64,000 nt of DNA, from the NCBI GenBank assembly GCA_963662175.1, contig OY759218.1, positions 806,001-870,000 on the forward strand. Direction: 5' to 3'. The DNA comes from Aradus depressus. Taxonomy: Eukaryota; Arthropoda; Insecta; Hemiptera; Aradidae. The translations under genes were made by a program, and so were the position numbers. This document shows, piece after piece, positions 45,512-56,745 of the stretch. Positions within the stretch are counted from its first letter, which is position 1, and every line of letters begins with the position of its first letter. The notes under the pieces were generated by a model. The model saw only the letters and a list, made by a program, of their open reading frames with translations, ran no database searches and was not told the DNA's origin.

Positions 45512-45886
45512 AAATTCGCCCATTAGTTAATGAGTTAGGTCTATATTTATACTTAGGCCCCCCTTACAACCCCCCCATCCCGATCAAAACTTTGGGACGC
45601 CACACACCTTTTTTTCTTGTTTGGCTTTTAAAAAGACTACCTGTAAAATTTCATGACAATTCGCCCATTAGTTAATGAGTTAGCACTATTTATATACTTA
45701 GGCCCCCCTTACAACCCCCCCTCCCGATCAAAATTTTGGGACGCCACATAGCCTATTATTCAATCGGGCTCAAAAGAATGCTACATGGGCAGTTTCATAA
45801 AAATCCGTCCAGCGGTTTGGGCGTGATGCTGGAACAAACATACATACAAACAAACAAACAAACCCCGTTTCAGCTTTATTAATATA
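45512..45886 (-). repeat. Short GR145 block and Helitron-like 5' terminus
   Basis: Two units, a short microsatellite (about 45837-45863) and tttattaatataaatagtta. This is an unoccupied version of the site into which LTR element 1 inserted (see 12150-12153). Confidence 0.85.
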
Positions 45887-47236
45887 AATAGTTAGTACAC
45901 CCCCCCACAACCCCCCCTCCCGTTCAAAACTTTGGGACGCCACACACCTTTTTTTCCTATTTGGCTTTTAAAAATACTACATGTGAAATTTCATGACGAT
46001 TCGCCCATTAGTTAATGAGTTAGCTCTATATTTATACTTAGGCCCCCCACTACCATCCCCCCTCCCGTAAAAAATTTTGAGCCGTCACACCGCCTATTTT
46101 TCTATTTGGTCTTCAGGAATACTCCATGTGAAATTTCGTGACAATCCGACCAACCGTTAATGAGTTAGCTCTATATTTATACTTAGGCCCCCCCACAACC
46201 CCCCTCCCGTTCAAAACTTTGGGACGCCTCACACCTTTTTTTCCTATTTGGCTTTTAAAAATACTACATGTGAAATTTCATGACGATTCGCCCATTAGTT
46301 AATGAGTTAGCTCTATATTTATACTTAGGCCCCCCCACTACCCCCCCTCCCGTAAAAAATTTTGAGCCGTCACACCGCCTATTTTTCTATTTGGTCTTCA
46401 GGAATACTCCATGTGAAATTTCGTGACAATCCGACCAACCGTTAAAGAGTTAGCTCTATATTTATACTTAGGCCCCCTCACAACCCTCCCTCCCGTTCAA
46501 AACTTTGGGACGCCTCACACCTTTTTTTCCTATTTGGCTTTTCATGACGATTCGCCCATTAGTTAATGAGATAGCTCTATATTTATACTTAGGCCCCCCC
46601 ACTACCCCCCTCCCGTAAAAAATTTTGAGCCGTCACACCGCCTATTTTTTTTATTTGGTCTTCAGGAATACTACATGTGAAACTTCGTGACAATCCGACC
46701 AACTGTTAAAGAGTTAGCTCTATATTTATACTTAGGCCCCCCCACAACCCCCCCTTCCGTTCAAAACTTTGGGACGCCACACACCTTTTTTTCCTATTTG
46801 GCTTTTAAAAATACTACATGTGAAATTTCATGACGATTCGCCCATTAGTTCATGAGTTAGCTCTATATTTATACTTAGGCCCCCCCACAACCCCCCCTCC
46901 CGTTCAAAACTTTGGGACGCCACACACGTTTTTTTCCTGTTTGGCTTTTAAAAAGACTACGTGTGAAATTTCATGACAATTTGACCATTAGTTAATGAGC
47001 TAGCACTATTTATATACTTAGGCCCCCCTTACAACCCCCCCTCCCGATCAAAATTTTGGGACGCCACATAGCCTATTATTCAATCGGGCTCAAAAGAATG
47101 CTACATGGGAAGTTTCATAAAAATCCGTCCAGCGGTTTGGGCGTGATGCTGGAACAAACATACATACATACATACATACATACAAACAAACATACAAACA
47201 AACAAACAAACCCCGTTTCAGCTTTATTAATATAGA
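45887..47236 (-). repeat. GR145 array, microsatellite and Helitron-like 5' terminus
   Basis: Nine units, starting gtacaccccccc and ending tataga at 47236. The block matches 53296-54645 nearly base for base, including cgcctcacacc and 'cacacgtttttttcc' variants. Confidence 0.86.
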
Positions 47237-47399
47237 TTATATCACAATGTACACAAGTTTTAATTTGTGTTCATATCTATACATACATCTTTTTTTTTTT
47301 GGCATTTTTCTTCCATAGTGGATCGGTGTCACCATATTTAAAGTCAGTCTGAACGTTGTGCTGACGTTGGCATAATCCGAAACCAGCACACTCAATGGC
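47237..47399 (+). repeat. LINK segment
   Basis: Full-length copy with cactcaatggctc (not cactctatggctc), a variant shared only with the copy at 54646. Confidence 0.85.
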
Positions 47400-50310
47400 T
47401 CTATCAGTTAACAAATATTAAATCTATAAACCGTTGAAAAGCAAGAAATTTGAAGAATGGAGTCTCAGTGTGAATGGAGTCAGGATCGCCACTTAGAAAT
47501 CTAGCTGAGGCACTTAGGTCAGATGTTTTAATCGGGAAGTTAAAAATAACTTTGAGCACTTCGTCCTTCGGATGGGACATTAAGCGATGATCCAGGGCTT
47601 TTTCGAATGTGAGGTACTCGATAATGAGACGTATCTTATGTAAATAAACCTGGGTAGGTCAATTTCCACTTAGGTTGAAATCCTTGAGCACGTCGTCCTT
47701 CGGATGGGACTTTCCGGATATATCTGAATCTGTAGTATCAGTTTTAACAATTATTAAGCCTATAAACCGTTAAATAGCGCGAATTTTTTGAAAAACGTTT
47801 TCATTTTGTTTTTTGTGTGGGGTTCAGATAATCCGGTCGTTCTCTATCAGTTTTAACAAATATTAAATCTATAAACCGTTAAAAAGCGAGAAATTTCAAG
47901 AATGGAGTCTACCGAGCTCAGGATCGCCACTTAGAAATCTAGCTGAGGCACTCAGGTCAGATGTTTCAATCGGGAAGTTAAAAAACACTTTGAGCACGTC
48001 GTCCTTCGGATGGGACTTTAAGCGATGATCCAGGGCTTTTTCGAATGTGAGGTACTCGATAATGAGACGTATGTTATGTAAATAAACCTGGGTAGGTGAA
48101 ATTTCACTTAGGTTGAAAATAGCCTTGAGCACGTCGTCCTCCGGATGGGACTTTCCGGATAAATCTGAATCTGTCGTATCAGTTTTAACAATTATTAAGC
48201 CTATAAACCGTTAAATAGCGCAAATGTTTTGAAAAACATTTTTATTTTGATTTTTGTGTAGGATTCAGATAATCCGGTCGTTCTCTATCAGTTTTAACAA
48301 ATATTAAACCTATAAACCGTTAAAAAGCGAGAAATTTCAAGAATGGAGTCTACCGAGCTCAGGATCGCCACTTAGAAATCTAGTTGAGGCACTTAGGTCA
48401 GATGTTTCAATCGGGAAGTTAAAAAACACTTTGAGCACGTCGTCCTTCGGATGGGACTTTAAGCGATGATCCAGGGCTTTTTCGAATGTGAGGTACTCGA
48501 TAATGAGACGTATGTTATGTAAATAAACCTGGGTAGGTGAAATATCACTTAGGTTGAAAATAGCCTTGAGCACGTCGTCCTTCGGATGGGACTTTCCGGA
48601 TAAATCTGAATCTGTCGTATCAGTTTTAACAATTATTAAGCCTATAAACCGTTAAATAGCGCAAATTTTTTGAAAAACATTTTTATTTTGATTTTTGTGT
48701 AGGATTCAGATAATCCGGTCGTTCTCTATCAGTTTTAACAAATATTAAATCTATAAACCGTTAAAAAGCGAGAAATTTCAAGAATGGGGTCTACCGAGCT
48801 CAGGATCGCCACTTAGAAATCTAGTTGAGGCACTTAGGTCAGATGTTTCAATCGGGAAGTTAAAAAACACTTTGAGCACGTCGTCCTTCGGATGGGACTT
48901 TAAGCGATGATCCAGGGCTTTTTCGAATGTGAGGTACTCGATAATGAGACGTATGTTATGTAAATAAACCTGGGTAGGTGAAATATCACTTAGGTTGAAA
49001 ATAGCCTTGAGCACGTCGTCCTTCGGATGGGACTTTCCGGATAAATCTGAATCTCTCGTATCAGTTTTAACAAATATTAAATCTATAAACCGTTAAAAAG
49101 CGAGAAATTTGATGAATGGAGTCTACCGAGCTCAGGATCGCCACTTAGAAATCTAGCTGAGGCACTTAGGTCAGATGTTTCAATCGGGAAGTTAAAAAAC
49201 ACTTTGAGCACGTCGTCCTTCGGATGGGACTTTAAGCGATGATCCAGGGCTTTTTCGAATGTGAGGTACTCGATAATGAGACGTATGTTATGTAAATAAA
49301 CCTGGTTAGGTGAAATTTCACTTAGGTTGAAAATAGCCTTGAGCACGTCGTCCGTCGGATGGGACTTTTCGGATATATCTGATTCTGTCGTATCAGTTTT
49401 AACAGTTATTAAGCCTATAAACAGTTAAATAGCGTGAATTTTTTGAAAAACATTTTTATTTTGATTTTTGTGTAGGATTCAGATAATCCGGTCGTTCTCT
49501 ATCAGTTTTAACAAATATTAAATCTATAAACCGTTAAAAAGCGAGAAATTTCAAGAATGGAGTCTACCGAGCTCAGGATCGCCACTTATAAATCGAGCTG
49601 AGGCACTTAGGTCAGATGTTTTAATCGGGAAGCTAAAAATAACTTTGAGCACGTCGTCCTTCGGATGGGACATTAAGCAATGATCCAGGGCTTTTTCGAA
49701 TGTGAGGTACTCGATAATGAGACGTATGTTATGTAAATAAACCTGGGTAGGTCAATTTCTACTTAGGTTGAATGCCTTGAGCACGTCGTCCTTCGGATGG
49801 GACTTTCCGGATAAATCTGAATCTGTCGTATCAGTTTTAACAATTATTAAGCCTATAAACCGTTAAATAGCGCAAATTTTTTGAAAAACATTTTTATTTT
49901 GATTTTTGTGTAGGATTCAGATAATCCGGTCGTTCTCTATCAGTTTTAACAAATATTTAATCTATAAACCGTTAAAAAGCGAGAAATTTGAAGAATGAAG
50001 TCTACCGAGCTTAGGATCGCCACTTAGAAATCTAGCTGAGGCACTTAGGTCAGATGTTTTAATCGGGAAGTGAAAAATAACTATGAGCACGTCGTCCTTC
50101 GGATGGGACTTTAAGCGATGTTCCAGGACTTTTTCGAATGTGAGGTACTCGATAATGAGACGTATGTTATGTAAATAAACCTGGGTAGGTGAAATTTCAC
50201 TTAGGTTGAAAATAGCCTTGAGCACGTCGTCCTTCGGATGGGACTTTCCGGATAAATCTGAATCTGTCGTATCAGTTTTAACAATTATTAAGCCTAAAAA
50301 CCGTTAAATA
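47400..50310 (-). repeat. S441 satellite array, about 6.6 units, with a 332-bp unit
   Basis: The first unit has the private block gagtctcagtgtgaatgg (47461), shared only with 54870. Unit starts at 49014 and 49346 (minus strand) are 332 bp apart, 109 bp short, with the fusion at tcagttttaacaaatatt near 49065. The array ends inside a unit at ttaaatagcgc and joins MIN33 directly, without HEND. Confidence 0.95.
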
Positions 50311-50958
50311 GCGCCTTGCAACAGCGGACCCCACAGCTAGTATGTAGTTACATACGCTGGGCATTACAGTTAGTAAGTGCTTTGCAACAGCGAACTTCAC
50401 AGCTAGTACATAGTTAGGAACGCTGGGCACTACAGCTAGTAAATGCCTTGCATCAACGGACCCCACAGCTAGTACGATATTAGGAACCCTGCGCATCACA
50501 GCTAGTATGCTTTTGCAACGACGGACCCCACAGCTAGTATGTAATTAGGAACGCTGGGCCCTACAGGTAGTAGGTGCCTTGCAACTGCGAACCCCACAGA
50601 TAGTATGTAGTTAGAACCACAGGGCATCACAGCTAGTATGAGTTTTGCAACGGCGGACCCCACAGCTAGTACCTACGAGTGAAATACGCTAGCGCCTTGC
50701 AACAGCAGACCCCACAGCTAGTACGTAATTAGAAACGCTGGGCATTACAGCTAGTAAATGTCTTATAGGTGCCTTGCAACAGCGAACCCCACAGCCAGTA
50801 CATAGTTAGGAACGCTGGTGCTTAGCACTACAGCTAGTAAGTACCTTGCAACAGCGGACCCCACAGCTAGTACGATATTAGGAACGCTGGACATCACAGC
50901 TAGTAAATGTCTTGCAACAGTAAACCCCACAGCGAATACATAGTTACTACTACTACAT
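50311..50958 (+). repeat. MIN33 minisatellite array joined directly to S441
   Basis: Starts in mid-monomer at gcgccttgcaacagcgg. The overlap gcgc with the S441 end suggests a short-homology joint. Variants include catcaacgg and ctgcgcatc. It ends in tactactactacatg as usual. Confidence 0.87.
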
Positions 50959-51713
50959 GTGAAATTCATGACAATCCGATTCATGACAATACGACCAACC
51001 GTTAATGAGCTAACTCTATATGTATATTTAGCCCCCCCCACAACCCTCCTTCCTGTTCAAAATTTTGCGCCGTCACACACCTACTATTTCTATTTGACCT
51101 TTAGGAATACTACATGTGAAATTTCATGACAATTCGACCATTAGTTAATGAGTTAGCACTATTTATATACGTAGGCCCCCCTTACAACCCCCCCTCCCGA
51201 TCAAAAATTTGGAACGCCACACACCTTATTTTTCTTTTTGGCCTTCAGGCATACTCCATGTGAAATTTCGTGACAATCCGACCAACTGTTAAAGAGTTAG
51301 CTCTATATTTATACTTAGGCCCCCCTTACAACCCCCCCTCCCGTTCAAAACATTGGGACGCCACACACCTTTTTTTCCTATTAGGCTTTTAAAAATACTA
51401 CATGTGAAATTTCATGACGATTCGCCCATTAGTTAATGAGTTAGCTCTATATTTATACTTAGGCCCCCCCACTAGCCCCCTCCCGTAAAAAATTTTGAGC
51501 CGTCACACCGCCTATTTTTTTTATTTGGTCTTCAGGAATACTACATGTGAAACTTCGTGACAATCCGACCAACTGTTAAAGAGTTAGCTCTATATTTATA
51601 CTTAGGCCCCCCTCAACCCCCCCTCCCGTTCAAAACTTTAGAACGCCACACACCTTATTTTTCTATTTGGCCTTCAGGAATACTCCATGTGAAATTTCGT
51701 GACAATCCGACCA
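50959..51713 (-). repeat. GR145 array
   Basis: Five units leading to the ccgaccaacg junction with MIN33 at 51714, as at 36114. Confidence 0.86.
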
Positions 51714-52338
51714 ACGTTAGGAACGCTGGTCACCACAGCTAGTATGTGCCTCGCAACAGCGGACCCCACAGCTATTACGAAGTAAGGAACGCTGGGCACT
51801 ACAGCTAGTAAATGCCTTGCAACAACGGACCCCACAGCTAGTACGATATTAGGAACCCTGGGCATCACAGCTAGTATGCTTTTGCAACGACGGACCCCAC
51901 AGCTAGTACGTTTTTAGGAACGCTGGGCCCTACAGGTAGTAGGTGCCTTGCAACTGCGAACCCCACAGATAGTATGTAGTTAGAACCACAGGGCATCACA
52001 GCTAGTATGAGTTTTGCAACGGCGGACCCCACGGCTAGTACCTACGTAGTGAAATACGCTGGGCCACACTGCTAGCGCCTTGCAGCAGCAGACCCCACAG
52101 CTAGTACGTAATTAGAAACGCTGGGCATCACAGCTAGTAAATGTCTTGTAGGTGCCTTGCAACAGCGAACCCCACAGCCAGTACATAGTTAGGAACGCTG
52201 GGGCTGAGCACTACAGCTTGTAAGTGCCTTGCAACAGCGGACCCCACAGCTAGTACGATATTAGGAACGCTGGACATCACAGCTAGTTAATGTCTTGCAA
52301 CAGTGAACCCCACAGCGAATACATAGTTACTACTACTA
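51714..52338 (+). repeat. MIN33 minisatellite array, second array of this macro-copy
   Basis: Third member of the 6421 / 36114 family. Private changes include cagctattacgaagtaagg (51772) and cagcttgtaagtgcc (52215). Confidence 0.87.
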
Positions 52339-53295
52339 CATGTGAAATTCATGACAATCCGATTCATGACAATACGATCAACCGTTAAAGAGTTAGCTCT
52401 ATATTTATACTTAGGCCCCCCCACTATCCTCCCCCCTCCCGTAAAAAATTTTGAGCCGTCACACCGCCTATTTTTCTATTTGGTCTTCAGGAATACTCCA
52501 TGTGAAATTTCGTGAAAATCCGACCAACCGTTAAAGAGTTAGCTCTATATTTATACTTAGGCCCCCCCACAACCCCCCTCCCGTTCAAAACTTTGGGACG
52601 CCACACACCTTTTTTTCCTACTTGGCTTTTCATGACGATTCGCCCATTAGTTAATGAGTTAGCTCTATATTAATACTTAGGCCCCCCCACTACCCCCCTC
52701 CCGTAAAAAATTTTGAGCCGTCACACCGCCTATTTTTTTTATTTGGTCTTCAGGAATACTACATGTGAAACTTCGTGACAATCCGACCAACTGTTAAAGA
52801 GTTAGCTCTATATTTATACTTAGGCCCCCCCACAACCCCCCCTCCCGTTCAAAACTTTGGGACGCCACACACCTTTTTTTCCTGTTTGGCTTTTAAAAAT
52901 ACTACATGTGAAATTTCATGACGATTCGCCCATTAGTTCATGAGTTAGCTCTATATTTATACTTAGGCGCCCCCCACAACCCCCCCTCCCGTTCAAAACT
53001 TTGGGACGCCACACACCTTTTTTTCCTGTTTGGCTTTTAAAAAGACTACGTGTGAAATTTCATGACAATTTGACCATTAGTTAATGAGTTGAACTATTTA
53101 TATACTTAGGCCCCCCTTACAACCCCCCCTCCCGATCAAAATTTTGGGACGCCACATAGCCTATTATTCAATCGGGCTCAAAAGAATGCTACATGGGCAG
53201 TTTCATAAAAATCCGTCCAGCGGTTTGGGCGTGATGCTGGAACAAACATACATACAAACAAACAAACAAACCCCGTTTCAGCTTTATTAATATAA
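52339..53295 (-). repeat. GR145 array and Helitron-like 5' terminus
   Basis: Six units, a short microsatellite at about 53246-53272 and tttattaatataaatagtta: a second unoccupied counterpart of the LTR element 1 target. Confidence 0.85.
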
Positions 53296-54645
53296 ATAGT
53301 TAGTACACCCCCCCACAACCCCCCCTCCCGTTCAAAACTTTGGGACGCAACACACCTTTTTTTCCTATTTGGCTTTTAAAAATACTACATGTGAAATTTC
53401 ATGACGATTCGCCCATTAGTTAATGAGTTAGCTCTATATTTATACTTAGGCCCCCCCACTACCCTCCCCCCTCCCGTAAAAAATTTTGAACCGTCACACC
53501 GCCTATTTTTCTATTTGGTCTTCAGGAATACTCCATGTGAAATTTCGTGACAATCCGACCAACCGTTAATGAGTTAGCTCTATATTTATACTTAGGCCCC
53601 CCCACAACCCCCCTCCCGTTCAAAACTTTGGGACGCCTCACACCTTTTTTTCCTATTTGGCTTTTAAAAATACTACATGTGAAATTTCATGACGATTCGC
53701 CCATTAGTTAATGAGTTAGCTCTATATTTATACTTAGGCCCCCCCACTACCCCCCCCTCCCGTAAAAAATTTTGAGCCGTCACACCGCCTATTTTTCTAT
53801 TTGGTCTTCAGGAATACTCCATGTGAAATTTCGTGACAATCCGACCAACCGTTAAAGAGTTAGCTCTATATTTATACTTAGGCCCCCCCACAAACCTCCC
53901 TCCCGTTCAAAACTTTGGGACGCCACACACCTTTTTTTCCTATTTGGCTTTTCATGACGATTCGCCCATTAGTTAATGAGATAGCTCTATATTTATACTT
54001 AGGCCCCCCCACTACCCACCTCCCGTAAAAAATTTGAGCCGTCACACCGCCTATTTTTTTTATTTGGTCTTCAGGAATACTACATGTGAAACTTCGTGAC
54101 AATCCGACCAACTGTTAAAGAGTTAGCTCTATATTTATACTTAGGCCCCCCCACAACCCCCCCTTCCGTTCAAAACTTTGGGACGCCACACATCTTTTTT
54201 TCCTATTTGGCTTTTAAAAATACTACATGTGAAATTTCATGACGATTCGCCCATTAGTTCATGAGTTAGCTCTATATTTATACTTAGGCCCCCCCACAAC
54301 CCCCCCTCCTGTTCAAAACTTTGGGACGCCACACACGTTTTTTTCCTGTTTGGCTTTTAAAAAGACTACGTGTGAAATTTCATGACAATTTGACCATTAG
54401 TTAATGAGTTAGCACTATTTATATACTTAGGCCCCCCTTACAACCCCCCCTCCCGATCAAAATTTTGGGATGCCACATAGCCTATTATTCAATCGGCCTC
54501 AAAAGAATGCTACATGGGAAGTTTCATAAAAATCCGTCCAGCGGTTTGGGCGTGATGCTGGAACAAACATACATACATACATACATACATACAAACACAC
54601 ATACAAACAAACAAACAAACCCCTTTTCAGCTTTATTAATATAGA
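53296..54645 (-). repeat. GR145 array, microsatellite and Helitron-like 5' terminus
   Basis: Nine units, a near copy of 45887-47236 at an offset of ~7.41 kb. The border contains ccccttttcagc in place of ccccgtttcagc. Confidence 0.86.
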
Positions 54646-54807
54646 TTATATCACAATGTACACAAGTTTTAATTTGTGTTCATATCTATACATACATCTT
54701 TTTTTTTTTGGCATTTTTCTTCCATAGTGGATCGGTGTCACCATATTTAAAGTCAGTCTGAACGTTGTGCTGACGTTGGCATAATCCGAAACCAGCACAC
54801 TCAATGG
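54646..54807 (+). repeat. LINK segment
   Basis: Copy sharing cactcaatggctc with 47237. Confidence 0.85.
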
Positions 54808-55584
54808 CTCTATCAGTTAACAAATATTAAATCTATAAACCGTTGAAAAGCAAGAAATTTGAAGAATGGAGTCTCAGTGTGAATGGAGTCAGGATCGCCA
54901 CTTAGAAATCTAGCTGAGGCACTTAGGTCAGATGTTTTAATCGGGAAGTTAAAAATAACTTTGAGCACTTCGTCCTTCGGATGGGACATTAAGCGATGAT
55001 CCAGGGCTTTTTCGAATGTGAGGTACTCGATAATGAGACGTATCTTATGTAAATAAACCTGGGTAGGTCAATTTCCACTTAGGTTGAAATCCTTGAGCAC
55101 GTCGTCCTTCGGATGGGACTTTCCGGATATATCTGAATCTGTAGTATCAGTTTTAACAATTATTAAGCCTATAAACCGTTAAATAGCGCGAATTTTTTGA
55201 AAAACGTTTTCATTTTGATTTTTGTGTGGGGTTCAGATAATCCGGTCGTTCTCTATCGATTTTAACAAATATTAAATCTATAAACCGTTAAAAAGCGAGA
55301 AATTTGAAGAATGGAGTCTACCGAGCTCAGGATCGCCACTTAGAAATCTAGCTGAGGCACTTAGGTCAGATGTTTCAATCGGGAAGTTAAAAAACACTTT
55401 GAGCACGTCGTCCTTCGGATGGGACTTTAAGCGATGATCCAGGGCTTTTTCGAATGTGAGGTACTCGATAATGAGACGTATGTTATGTAAATAAACCTGG
55501 TTAGGTGAAATTTCACTTAGGTTGAAAATAGCCTTGAGCACGTCGTCCGTCGGATGGGACTTTTCGGATATATCTGATTCTGTC
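54808..55584 (-). repeat. S441 satellite array, left part, interrupted by LTR element 3
   Basis: Nearly two units. The first shares gagtctcagtgtgaatgg and cgtatcttatg with the array at 47400. The second stops at gattctgtc, where the 3' LTR of element 3 begins. The rest of the interrupted unit resumes at 62138. Confidence 0.95.
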
Positions 55585-55805
55585 AATTATAATACTGGAA
55601 ACCGACTTGTTTTAATAAAAAAAACTTTATTTATGAAATAATTACAAATATTGAACAGGCATAGTAACTGGCTAACAGCAGAATGATGAACTAACTATAT
55701 TTTACAAAATGAGAACCTTATATCCTAGAGTAGGGAAGACAGTTTCGTGGGAACTGTCTAGCTAGCATAAAATGTACAAGCATAGCTATAATATTACATA
55801 TAACT
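55585..55805 (-). repeat. 3' LTR of element 3
   Basis: 221 bp. On the minus strand AATAAA lies at 55631-55626. A TATAAGG at about 55724 and TCATTC (initiator TCAKTY) at 55686-55681 are candidate promoter parts. A perfect 7-bp inverted repeat, gacagtt/aactgtc, spans 55738-55758. Confidence 0.95.
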
Positions 55806-55816
55806 CCTCCACCCCT
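55806..55816 (-). other. Polypurine tract of element 3
   Basis: On the minus strand AGGGGTGGAGG directly precedes the 3' LTR. Confidence 0.8.
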
Positions 55817-55819
55817 AAA

Positions 55820-56674
55820 TTAAGGTGTCCTCACCGTAGATAGGCTGGGATATTGAGGGGTCCTTTCTGCACCAGGTGTGGCATTGCTATTAGATTGTGG
55901 AGTCTTTATACAAGAAGGAGTACAATGTTTGTGATACAATATCAATAAATATGTACAAATACATAATGTTAAACATCCTAGAAGTGAATACAATATATAT
56001 GCATGATTAGGTTCATGGTCAGTTAATAATAATAGAGGTTCTTGCTGGATATTAGCATTATGTACATCTTCAAAAGATATAGTTGTTTTAAGGTTTGGAG
56101 AAAAAAAATCAGAAGGATATATAATGTGATTAATAGTGTCCCAATATTCATGGGGTTTTACATTAGGTATTAAAGTTTCGTTATTTTCTAAATATAATAA
56201 TTGACTAAATGGAGCATATAGAGTAACATTCTTGTTTTTTAATTTAATGATATAAGATTGATTGAAGATTAAAACTTGATTAATGATGGGTATATATTTA
56301 CGAACATTCGTTGGAAGTACTTGAGTGTGGTTACAATTATTAAGTTGTTTATGACTGATTAGAGATTTGATACAAGTGTCATTTAAAGTTACAATATTCT
56401 TATTACAATAGTAATTATTCCTAATAAGTGTACAGTTAGAGCTAAATATGTTATACAAATCATACAATATAAATGAAGGGTGTACATAAGTAGTATATAA
56501 TACGTCTACCTTAAAAGTAGGACAGCATACTAAAAAATATGTATCATAAGACTTACTAGCTAGAGGTAGTGAAATAAAATAAGTTACGATGTTGTTGGTG
56601 AAGTGACAATTTACCTTCGCCAATTTCCATAAAATAAATGGGTCTTTTGAAACTAAATTATGTTTTTCAATCAC
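55820..56674 (-). pseudogene. env: Env remnant of element 3: C-terminal half only
   Basis: 284 codons without a stop, but with no ATG at all; the first codon is GTG, directly after a TAG. It contains the membrane-proximal part of an errantivirus-type Env: YFISLPLAS, several cysteines and N-glycosylation sequons, a membrane anchor (about residues 222-245, LLGCLTLCICTYLL) and a short tail. The signal peptide, the basic cleavage site and the fusion peptide are missing, and pol ends only 71 nt upstream, so there is no room for them. Element 1 Env is 544 residues by comparison. An acceptor-like TTTAAGGTAG lies at its left edge, but the leader upstream of the GTAAGT donor has no ATG to offer. It is probably not made as an entry protein. 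Confidence 0.82.
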
Positions 56675-56745
56675 CTACCTTAAATCTTGAAAACTAAAAA
56701 TTGTGGAATGCAATATTCCTAACTTACAAAATTCTATACTTGAAT

